A stretch of DNA of 9,634 nucleotides, taken from NCBI GenBank assembly GCA_005880805.1, contig VBFZ01000177.1:1-9634 (forward strand), read 5' to 3'. A model generated the notes under the pieces. That model did no database searches and had not been told where the DNA came from. It saw only the letters and a program-made list of their open reading frames with translations. Origin of the DNA: Chloroflexota bacterium. GTDB taxonomy: Bacteria; Chloroflexota; Limnocylindria; Limnocylindrales; CSP1-4. The translations under genes and the position numbers were made by a program. Each line of letters starts with the position of its first letter. The first letter of the stretch is position 1. Below, one piece after another: positions 1-5,901 of the stretch.

Positions 1-1143
1 ATCGCCGCTGGTCCGGTAGAGGGTCTGCTTGATCGTGAGGACGTCGGGATCGTCGACGGCCTGGCTGATGAAGCGCTGGACGGACGCGGTGAAGCTCTCG
101 TAGGGGTGATGGACGAGCACGTCCGCCTCGCGGATCGCGGCGAATACGTCAACGGGCTCGTCTTCCTCGGCCGGCGTGAGGCGCTGCGGCGCAGCGGGCG
201 TCCAGGTCGGGAAGTGCAGCTCCGGCCGTTCCAGAGCTGCGATCTGGGACAGCGCGGCGAGGTCGAGCATGCCGCGCACTTCGTAGCAGTCTTCGCCCTG
301 GAGGCGGATCCCCTGCAGCAGACGCGTGCGGACGCGCTCCGGCGTAGAGCTTTCGACCTCGAGGCGAACGGCGGCCCCGAAACGTCGGCGCCGCAGCTCC
401 TCCTCGATCGCGAGCAGGAGGTCGTCGGCTTCGTCCTCCTGGATAGAGAGGTCGGTGTTCCGGGTGACCCGGAAGAGGTGCGTCTCGTGCACCGTCATGC
501 CCGAGAACAGGATGTCGAGATTCGCGGCGATGAGCTGCTCGATCGGCACGAAGGTCGACGAGTCGACCTCCATGAGCCGCGGCACCACCGGCGGCACCTT
601 CACGCGCGCGAAGAGCTCCTCGCCGGTCTCCGGCTCCTCCAGGCTGACGGCCAGCGAGAGGCTGAGCGTGGAGATGTACGGGAACGGCCGTCCGGGATCG
701 ACCGCGAGCGGCGTCAGGACCGGGAACAGCTCCCGCACGAACCGGTCGCGCAGCCGATCGTGGTGCTCGGCGATCTCCGCGTAGCCGGCAATGCGAATCC
801 CCGCCTCGGCAAGCTCCATGCGCAGGCCGTCGAACACGGCGTCCTGGAGGCCAAGCAGCTCTTGTACGCGGATGCGGATCGCGGCGAGCTGCTCTGCGGC
901 GCTCATGCCGTCGGGCGACAGGCCCGCCCTGCCAACCTGTCGCTGCTGATGAAGCCCGGCCACGCGGACGGCGAAGAACTCGTCGAGGTTGTCGGCGAAG
1001 ATCGCCAGGAAGCGCACGCGCTCGAGCAGCGGGTTCCGTTTGTCGCCCGCTTCGTAGAGCACACGCTCGTTGAAGTCCAGCCACGAGAGCTCCCGGTTCA
1101 GGTAAACCCCCGCGGCCCGATCGGTGGCCAGACCCGTTCCAAT
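1..1143 (-). CDS. ppk: Polyphosphate kinase 1 (PPK1), N-terminal part, runs off the left edge
   Basis: PPK1 reversibly polymerises the gamma-phosphate of ATP into inorganic polyphosphate. Reading the minus strand gives the conserved N-terminal motif YLNRELSWLDFNERVLYEA (from about 1104), then LLERVRFLAIFADNLDEFF, the VLTPLAVDPGRPFPYIS stretch, FVPIEQLIAANLDILF, and near the edge VLVHHPYESF and TIKQTLYRTSGD. The Arg of LYR corresponds to the conserved ligand-binding Arg of the IYR motif in E. coli PPK. The catalytic histidines lie further downstream, outside the window. The frame is open for about 380 codons with GC-rich third positions. The start is unresolved: from the in-frame TGA at 1420-1422 down to the conserved motif there is no ATG, GTG or TTG codon. 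The first in-frame GTG (1062) lies inside the conserved block. The end given here (1143) is an in-frame ATT and only a placeholder; an N-terminal extension up to about 1300 is possible. It is transcribed away from the 1603-4840 run. The family assignment is very secure. Confidence 0.95.
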   Translation of the reverse strand, partial: MGTGLATDRAAGVYLNRELSWLDFNERVLYEAGDKRNPLLERVRFLAIFADNLDEFFAVRVAGLHQQRQVGRAGLSPDGMSAAEQLAAIRIRVQELLGLQDAVFDGLRMELAEAGIRIAGYAEIAEHHDRLRDRFVRELFPVLTPLAVDPGRPFPYISTLSLSLAVSLEEPETGEELFARVKVPPVVPRLMEVDSSTFVPIEQLIAANLDILFSGMTVHETHLFRVTRNTDLSIQEDEADDLLLAIEEELRRRRFGAAVRLEVESSTPERVRTRLLQGIRLQGEDCYEVRGMLDLAALSQIAALERPELHFPTWTPAAPQRLTPAEEDEPVDVFAAIREADVLVHHPYESFTASVQRFISQAVDDPDVLTIKQTLYRTSGD

Positions 1144-1270
1144 CGGGCTGGCCAGTGGTTGCGGACGCGCGAGGATCGTCGCCTCGTCAAAGGCGGGCAG
1201 GAGACGAAGGCCGGGTGCCTCCGGCGTGGATCGGATCCGGCGGGTCCGGCCCGAGGGGCGCCCGGACGAC

Positions 1271-1306
1271 GCGCTGCCGGAAGCCGACGCGCTGCCGGAA
1301 GCCGAC
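1271..1306. repeat. 18-bp direct tandem repeat, two perfect copies
   Basis: The unit GCGCTGCCGGAAGCCGAC occurs at 1271-1288 and again at 1289-1306, and the period continues for about 4 more bases (GCGC, to 1310). Eighteen bases is six codons. In the minus-strand ppk frame the repeat would encode a Ser/Ala/Gly-rich hexapeptide pattern (ASASGS type), consistent with a flexible linker or with a simple slippage duplication. It lies upstream of the conserved start of PPK1. Confidence 0.9.
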
Positions 1307-1572
1307 GCGCCTTGCTTCCCTGGTATCCGCGGAGTCGCCAGTTCACTACCTCGTGGTGTCAGGCCCCGCCCGTCCGTGCCGGAACTGCGGACCTCGAAGG
1401 TCGAAAGATTACCCGCGTCTCATCTGCCGCACCTCGGACCAACGTACAAGGGTGTGAGCCCCCGATGAATTCCCGGTATCCGCTCCGTTAACACTCCATG
1501 AGCAGCCGGGCGCGATAAAGCTGACGCGCGGAGCCGCATCTCGGGAGGCACTCGGCGGTTCCGATCGCACCG

Positions 1573-1578
1573 TATGAT
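1573..1578 (+). promoter_or_regulatory. Weak candidate -10 element for the tandem TMK-like gene
   Basis: TATGAT matches the TATAAT consensus at five of six bases and stands out in GC-rich surroundings. No recognisable -35 hexamer lies about 17 bp upstream. Transcription from here would start near 1585 and leave a leader of about 18 nt before the ATG at 1603, which also has no clear Shine-Dalgarno sequence. This is a consensus match only. Confidence 0.25.
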
Positions 1579-1602
1579 CGCGACGATGGGTCGCCCCGCT
1601 CC

Positions 1603-2979
1603 ATGAGTCGTCGTGGACTGCTGATCACCGCCGAAGGGCTGGACCGCTCGGGGACAGGGCGCCTCCTCGAGTTGCTTGCTCGGTGGCTGGAACGGCGCGG
1701 TCGCACGGTGGAGATCGTCCCGCCGGCGTCGTCCCGGTCGGTTCGGCGGGCGGCCGCCTCGCGCCGCACACGGGCCTTCCTGGACGCCCGCGTGGCCGCC
1801 CTGCTGACGGCCGTGGATTTCGAGCGCGGGACGGAAGCGACTGTCCGCAGGTACCTGGCCAGGGGCTCCGTGGTCCTCGTCGATCGTTACGTGTGGACGG
1901 CGATCGCCCGGGAGGTCGCGCGCGGCCTCGATCGTGGCTGGTCCAGGAACCTGTACCAGTTTGCGCGCCGGCCGGATCTTTCGATCTATGTTCGCCAGGC
2001 GCCGGACGAGGCGCTTCGGCGAACCGTGGAGGACGGGAACGGCAACGGGATCCTCGTGGCAGCCAGCGGCGCACTCCGACCGTTCCTCGGGCGAGTCGTC
2101 GACGAGATCGAACTGCTCATGGAGGGAGCCGACCGTGACGCGGGCGCGATCGCCCTGCGGAGGCTCGTCCTGGACGGTGGGGCTCCAATCTCGGCCAATG
2201 CGGAGGCTGCCCGCGAGGCCGTAAAGCCACTGATCGCGTCCTCGCGGAGAAGTCGGGCGGGGGCAAAGGCGGTTGGAGAGGGATCCGGCAACGAGACAAC
2301 GAACGCGCAAGGCAAGCGGATAGCGCGAAGCTCCCACGGAGAGCGCGGCTACCTGCTGGTGCTCGAAGGACTCGATCACGCGGGCCGGTCGACCCACGCC
2401 GACCTCCTGGCACGCCATCTCCGCGAGATCGGTCGCGCTCCGGTCGTTACCTCGTTCGGTGAGTCGAACATCGCGGGCGAGCTGATCCGCCGGGCGAAAG
2501 CGGAGCGTGGCTGGGATCCAACCGCGATCGCGCTGCTCTATGCGGCCGATCTGGCGGAGCGCATCGAGCACCTGATTCGGCCCGCTCTTCGAGCCGGCCT
2601 CATCGTGATTGCCGATCGTTACACGTACACGCCCGTTGCTCGAGCCGTCGCTCGCGGCGTCGACCAGGCATGGCTCGAAGGGATATTCGCATTCGCGCCG
2701 CCGCCTGACAGGGTCGTGTTGCTCGACATCCCGCCGTCCGTTGCCGTCGCGCGCTCGGCCGACGCCGCCATCGCATCTACGACCGATCGAGACCGGGCCC
2801 GCTTCGAGGACTACGTCCGCTTCCAGCGCAGGGTCTCGAGCTGGTTCGCGGATGCTGCGTCCCCGCTGGGCTTCGACGTCGTCGCTGCCGATCGCGAGGC
2901 CGAGCCCGTTCAGCGGGACATCCGCGCCGCCCTCGGCGGGCTGCTGGATCCAGAACCCCTGCTGGTCGCACTGTCGTGA
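1603..2979 (+). CDS. Tandem thymidylate-kinase-like protein with two degenerate P-loops
   Basis: The 458-aa protein contains two copies of a thymidylate kinase (TMK) fold; ordinary TMKs have one domain of about 200-220 aa. Domain 1 spans about residues 5-210 and domain 2 about 249-450, joined by a charged Gly/Ser/Arg linker (212-248). Each has a TMK-like N-terminal P-loop block (AEGLDRSGTGRLL at 10; LEGLDHAGRSTHADLL at 254), the DRY motif (94-96; 338-340), the ARG signature (106-108; 350-352) and a strand near RRPDLSIYV or PPPDRVVLLDIPP. The Walker A lysine is replaced by Thr in domain 1, which also loses the Ser/Thr, and by Arg in domain 2. Domain 2 keeps a lid-like stretch (DRDRARFEDYVRFQRRV, 395-411). 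An ordinary dTMP kinase is therefore doubtful. It may be a non-catalytic nucleotide/phosphate-binding protein or an atypical phosphotransferase working with polyP; that is inference from position. Its stop overlaps the next start (GTGA). The start is the first in-frame ATG ahead of the first P-loop. Confidence 0.85.
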   Translation: MSRRGLLITAEGLDRSGTGRLLELLARWLERRGRTVEIVPPASSRSVRRAAASRRTRAFLDARVAALLTAVDFERGTEATVRRYLARGSVVLVDRYVWTAIAREVARGLDRGWSRNLYQFARRPDLSIYVRQAPDEALRRTVEDGNGNGILVAASGALRPFLGRVVDEIELLMEGADRDAGAIALRRLVLDGGAPISANAEAAREAVKPLIASSRRSRAGAKAVGEGSGNETTNAQGKRIARSSHGERGYLLVLEGLDHAGRSTHADLLARHLREIGRAPVVTSFGESNIAGELIRRAKAERGWDPTAIALLYAADLAERIEHLIRPALRAGLIVIADRYTYTPVARAVARGVDQAWLEGIFAFAPPPDRVVLLDIPPSVAVARSADAAIASTTDRDRARFEDYVRFQRRVSSWFADAASPLGFDVVAADREAEPVQRDIRAALGGLLDPEPLLVALS

Positions 2980-3860
2980 TCAGGATCGCCCACGTCTCCG
3001 ATCTCCACTACGACCAAAGCCGCCAGCTGCGAGCCACGATCGAGCGCCTGGTAGAGCTCGTCGCCGACGCCGCTCCGGATCTCCTCGTCGTGACCGGCGA
3101 TCTCTCGGCGGATGGACGGCCGGAGGAGCTCGACGAGGTCCGGTCCATGCTTCGGCAGCTGAAGCCGATCCGCCAGCTGGTGATCCCCGGCAACCGCGAC
3201 CTCGAACGATCTTCGGGGCCACCGGGTGAAGCCAACCCCCTCCCGCCCGACTCGGATCTCGATTTCTTCCTCACGCTCGAGCCTGCGCTCGCGCTGGGGT
3301 TGGAAGAGGATGCCGAGGCCGATACGGATTCCGACGACCGCTGGGTGAGTCGGTTCGGCACCACGGAACCGGCGTTCACCGGCCGAGGAATCGCTGCGGT
3401 GGGCGTGCCGTCGACGCCCAAGCTCTCCGGTCAGAGCCTGACCCGCGCAGCTCGGCGGCTGCGCAAGTCGCCGGATGCGTTCCGCGTGTTCGCGCTGCAC
3501 CACGGACTGCTCCCGGTTCCGGGCCGGAAGATGCGCGAGGGCGACGTGATTCCTCGTGCGGGGGACGTCCTTTCGTTGCTCTGCGAGCTCGGCGTCGATC
3601 TCGTCCTGCACGGTCACGTCCATCGGGCACACGTCTGGCGAATCGCGGACTCGCGCGGGGAGATCCTGGTCGCGAGCGCCGGGGCTCTGGTGAACGATGG
3701 ACGGCTCGATGCGAGCTTCCTCGAGATCGTCGTGGACGGTCCGTTCGTCGAGATCAGCCGTCGGTCCGTCGCGACCGGACGCGCCTCTTCGCTCTACTCG
3801 TCCGACGGGCTCCCATCGCCGGAGGTTCGCGAGGCTCGCGCGGTCGCGCGCAGTCGGTGA
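2976..3860 (+). CDS. Calcineurin-like metallophosphoesterase (Icc/CpdA type)
   Basis: The 294-aa protein has the ordered metal-binding motifs of class III metallophosphoesterases: DLH (D9, H11), GDLS (G41-D42), GNRD (72-75), HH (175-176) and GHVH (213-216). The fold binds two metal ions and hydrolyses phosphomono- or diesters; the Icc/CpdA branch cleaves cyclic nucleotides, but the substrate cannot be told from sequence. In the usual GNHD/E block the histidine is Arg (R74), while the Asn ligand (N73) is kept. An acidic insert lies at about 110-124. No signal peptide or membrane segment is visible, so it should be cytoplasmic. Start GTG 2976 overlaps the preceding stop by 4 bp, and the TGA overlaps the Ppx start the same way, indicating translational coupling. 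Given the neighbours, a polyP or phosphorylated-nucleotide substrate is possible but unproven. Confidence 0.9.
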   Translation: MIRIAHVSDLHYDQSRQLRATIERLVELVADAAPDLLVVTGDLSADGRPEELDEVRSMLRQLKPIRQLVIPGNRDLERSSGPPGEANPLPPDSDLDFFLTLEPALALGLEEDAEADTDSDDRWVSRFGTTEPAFTGRGIAAVGVPSTPKLSGQSLTRAARRLRKSPDAFRVFALHHGLLPVPGRKMREGDVIPRAGDVLSLLCELGVDLVLHGHVHRAHVWRIADSRGEILVASAGALVNDGRLDASFLEIVVDGPFVEISRRSVATGRASSLYSSDGLPSPEVREARAVARSR

Positions 3861-4840
3861 GGCAGAGCGCCCGAAACCGTCCAGCGAGTCGCGAGCCCAG
3901 AGTCAGCGCCGCGATCGACTGCGGCTCGAACTCGGTTCACCTCCTCGTGGCGGTCGTCGACGAGCACGGCGTGCGACCGCTGGCGGACGAATCGACGTTC
4001 CTCGGGCTGGGCTCGGCGACCACGGACGGCTACCTCGGATCGGCGGCCATCGAGCGTCTGGTGGCGACGCTGGTCGGTTACGCGCGAGCTGCGCAGGGTC
4101 TGGGCGCGGAGCGTGTCCGAGTGGTCGGCACGGAGCCGTTCCGTCGGGCCTCGGATGCCGGGGCGGCGGCGCAGCAGGTGAAGCGAGCCGCGGGCCTGCG
4201 ACTCGTCGTCATCGACCACGACGAGGAGGCATTCCTCACGGTCATCGGGGTCACCGGGGGCCGGCGCGTCCATGGCACGCTTCTGGTGGTCGATGTCGGC
4301 GGGGGAAGCACCGAGCTGGCGGTGCTCCGCCCTGAAGAGCCGCCGCGAGCGCAGGGCATCCGTGTCGGCTCCAGCCAGTTGACGAGCCAGCTCGTCGAGC
4401 ACGATCCGCCGGCCGAAGGCGAGATCGAAGCGCTCCGGCGAAAGGCCCGGGCCGCCGTGTCAGGGGTGACGCGCCTCCCGACCAGCAGGCTGATTGCCGT
4501 GGGCGGGAGCGCGACCAACCTGCTCCGCATCCTCCCCCTCGCCGGCCTGGACCAGGTCCTGACCCGCGCCCGCCTGGAGGAGATCATGGAGACACTGGCG
4601 ACCGAGCCCGCGAGCCTGGCAGCCGAGCGACACAATGTCAGTCCGGCCCGGGCCCGTATGCTGCCGGCCGGCGCGGCGATTCTCGAGGCGGTCCTGGACC
4701 GGTTCGGCTCGGATCAGCTCGAGGTGTCCGACCTCGGCATCAGGGAGGGGTTGATCCTCGCCGCGTCACGCGCCGGAGACAGGTGGCGACAGCAGCTGCC
4801 GTCGCTCGTTGGCGGTTGGGGACCGCCGGGCCATGAGTGA
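3857..4840 (+). CDS. ppx: Exopolyphosphatase / pppGpp phosphatase family protein (Ppx/GppA)
   Basis: The 327-aa protein is a short Ppx/GppA phosphatase made of the two actin-like (ASKHA) lobes, without the C-terminal HD-like extension of E. coli Ppx. Visible motifs are phosphate-1 AAIDCGSNSVHLLVAV (18-33), GTEPFRRASDA (91-101), the EEAF segment (123-126) with the candidate catalytic Glu, phosphate-2 VVDVGGGSTELAVL (144-157), the AVGGSATNLLRI motif (214-225) and VSDLGIREGLIL (290-301). The family removes terminal phosphate from polyP or the 5' phosphate of pppGpp; sequence alone cannot separate these. Genomic company with ppk and CYTH-CHAD favours polyP. It starts at GTG 3857 within a 4-bp GTGA overlap with the metallophosphoesterase stop, with no strong Shine-Dalgarno sequence, so it probably depends on coupling. 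It ends 6 bp before the convergent SixA gene. Confidence 0.93.
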   Translation: MRQSARNRPASREPRVSAAIDCGSNSVHLLVAVVDEHGVRPLADESTFLGLGSATTDGYLGSAAIERLVATLVGYARAAQGLGAERVRVVGTEPFRRASDAGAAAQQVKRAAGLRLVVIDHDEEAFLTVIGVTGGRRVHGTLLVVDVGGGSTELAVLRPEEPPRAQGIRVGSSQLTSQLVEHDPPAEGEIEALRRKARAAVSGVTRLPTSRLIAVGGSATNLLRILPLAGLDQVLTRARLEEIMETLATEPASLAAERHNVSPARARMLPAGAAILEAVLDRFGSDQLEVSDLGIREGLILAASRAGDRWRQQLPSLVGGWGPPGHE

Positions 4841-4846
4841 CGGCTT

Positions 4847-5341
4847 TCAGCCCTCCGGCTTGAGCGCGTCCGGCGGAATCAGCCAGCGGAGCGTGCCGGA
4901 AGTCGCTCGCCGGTCATCGAGGTCGAGGCGCGCGAGTGCACATTTCGCCATCGGAATCAGGGTCGAGTTGCAGAGCTCGGCGACGACATCGCTGAAGTCG
5001 GGGTCGTGGCCCGAGAAGACCACGCGGTTCGCGGCAGGGTGCTCCTCCAGCCAGTCGCCGATGGTCTCGACTCCAAACCCGCCGGCAAGGCGGTCATCGA
5101 GCTCGACCGCACAGCCGATGGCGCCCGCCACCGCTTCAGCGGTCTGCCGCGCCCGAAGCTTTGGGGAGCTGACGATGGCGTCGGGATGGAAACGCATGCC
5201 CGCGAGGAACTTCGCGAGACGGTCCGCCTGCCGCTCGCCCTTCGGAGACAGGGGCCGCTTCTCGTCGGAACCCGACCAGGCCTCGGGATCGCCCGCATCG
5301 GCGTGACGCAGGAGGAAGACCTGGAAACGCCCCTTGGCCAT
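4847..5341 (-). CDS. SixA-type histidine phosphatase
   Basis: Taken from ATG 5341 the protein is 164 aa, close to the E. coli SixA size, and begins directly with the fold's first strand. The catalytic RHG-like motif is LLRHADAG (R12, H13), followed by LSPKGERQA, SSPKLRARQTAEA (58-70, with R63) and VFSGHDPDFSDVV (108-120, with the second His H112). This branch of the histidine phosphatase superfamily transfers phosphate to the N-terminal His and hydrolyses it; SixA acts on phosphohistidine proteins. In mycobacteria a related domain is fused to the Nudix protein MutT1 near ppk, so a polyP/NTP neighbourhood is not unexpected. Longer starts exist upstream (ATG 5371, preceded by GGGG; others up to 5500), but they add a low-complexity leader and run into the plus-strand gene. 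It is convergent with ppx and divergent from the basic protein gene. Confidence 0.9.
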   Translation of the reverse strand: MAKGRFQVFLLRHADAGDPEAWSGSDEKRPLSPKGERQADRLAKFLAGMRFHPDAIVSSPKLRARQTAEAVAGAIGCAVELDDRLAGGFGVETIGDWLEEHPAANRVVFSGHDPDFSDVVAELCNSTLIPMAKCALARLDLDDRRATSGTLRWLIPPDALKPEG

Positions 5342-5425
5342 CCGCCCATGATGGGAGGGCCGCCCGGCCATCACAACCCCGGGGGCGCGGCCCATACTGC
5401 AGTTGCCTTTCAGCATCCGGGAGCA

Positions 5426-5432
5426 GGGAGGA
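5426..5432 (+). promoter_or_regulatory. Strong ribosome binding site
   Basis: GGGAGGA lies 4 nt before the ATG at 5437. It is one of the best Shine-Dalgarno matches in the window and is the main reason to accept the small basic ORF as a real gene and to fix its start. Confidence 0.7.
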
Positions 5433-5436
5433 CGAC

Positions 5437-5835
5437 ATGCCGAAAAAGCAGGCCAAGGCACCGAAGCGCTCTTCGCCGCGCGAAGCACCGGAGCCGGCAC
5501 GCCTGGCGAAAGCCATCGCCCGCGCCGAAGAGGAGGTCACCAAGCGCAGAGGCCAGCTCGACGCGGCTACCCGTGCGCTCGCCGACCTCAAACGGCAGCG
5601 GCTGAACGCGTCGACGTCTGCAGCGGCGGCAGCCTCGCCGCCTGGCGGTGGCTCGAGCTCGGATGGCCTGAACGCTGCAGCCACGCCCGCACGCGCGGCC
5701 CGCCGTTCCCCGAAGACCCCCGCGAAGTCCTCGCCGAGGCCGGCGAGCAAGTCCTCGACGAGCACGACCGCCCCCCAGGCTCCGCGGAAGGCAACGACTT
5801 CCGGCTCGACGCGGAACGCCCCTCGGCCGCGCTAG
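5437..5835 (+). CDS. Small basic protein: coiled coil plus Lys/Arg/Ser/Pro/Ala-rich disordered tail
   Basis: The 132-aa protein has no enzyme motif I recognise. Residues 1-20 are Lys/Pro/Arg-rich. Residues 21-56 form one amphipathic, probably coiled-coil helix with heptad-like Leu/Ala spacing (core from ARLAKAIARAEEEV to ALADLKRQR). Residues 57-132 are low complexity, almost free of bulky hydrophobics, and dominated by Ala, Ser, Thr, Pro, Lys and Arg. The composition resembles histone-H1-like bacterial proteins such as AlgP/PhaM-type Lys/Ala-rich proteins, which bind DNA or sit on granules. This is a compositional likeness, not demonstrated homology. A basic tail between polyP genes could bind polyP or nucleic acid; that is inference. 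A strong Shine-Dalgarno sequence supports it. It diverges from the SixA gene and converges with CYTH-CHAD (66-bp gap). Confidence 0.75.
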   Translation: MPKKQAKAPKRSSPREAPEPARLAKAIARAEEEVTKRRGQLDAATRALADLKRQRLNASTSAAAAASPPGGGSSSDGLNAAATPARAARRSPKTPAKSSPRPASKSSTSTTAPQAPRKATTSGSTRNAPRPR

Positions 5836-5901
5836 CGGGCGACAGCCGCCGGCCAGGGAGGCCGTTGCCCATGCCCGGGAGGCAGGTCGTCGAAGGTCGG
5901 A

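Larger units (their letters stand above)
1144..1602. other. Divergent intergenic region between ppk and the tandem TMK-like gene
   Basis: This 459-bp stretch separates two divergent genes. Next to ppk (about 1144-1320) the ppk frame stays open and encodes a Pro/Arg-rich then Ser/Ala/Gly-rich sequence, which may be a disordered N-terminal extension of PPK; it includes the 18-bp tandem repeat at 1271-1306. Third-position GC in that frame drops further upstream (about 1321-1419), as expected of non-coding DNA, and the frame ends at TGA 1420-1422. From 1423 to 1602 I see no convincing gene. Open frames on the plus strand across this area are low-complexity Arg-rich antisense readings of the ppk end. 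The region should hold promoters for both directions; only a weak -10-like element could be picked out. Confidence 0.6.

Noticed and set aside
1098..1346. Minus-strand 82-codon frame starting at GTG 1346, in another frame over the ppk N-terminal region
   Set aside because: The product is Arg/Pro/Ala-rich and ends within the ppk conserved motif. It is noted only as a possible source of a ppk start if a frameshift exists, not as a gene.
106..1491. Long plus-strand open frame of 461 codons at the left edge
   Set aside because: It is antisense to ppk, whose minus-strand translation shows unmistakable PPK1 motifs. The plus-strand product is Arg/Glu/His-rich without family signatures, as expected from a mirror frame in GC-rich DNA.
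1488..1519. TTAACA followed by GATAAA as a promoter for the plus-strand run
   Set aside because: The spacing is 20 bp and the -10 match is poor (the final T is missing), so it is no better than chance.
1420..2571. Minus-strand open frame of 383 codons
   Set aside because: It is antisense to the tandem TMK-like gene. It happens to share the ppk frame and ends at the TGA upstream of ppk, but its product is low-complexity Arg/Pro-rich, so it is not an extension of ppk or a separate gene.
5850..5864. Possible terminator hairpin between the basic protein gene and CYTH-CHAD (CGGCC, 5-nt loop, GGCCG)
   Set aside because: The stem is only 5 bp and has no T-tract on either side. Such short GC palindromes are common in this base composition.
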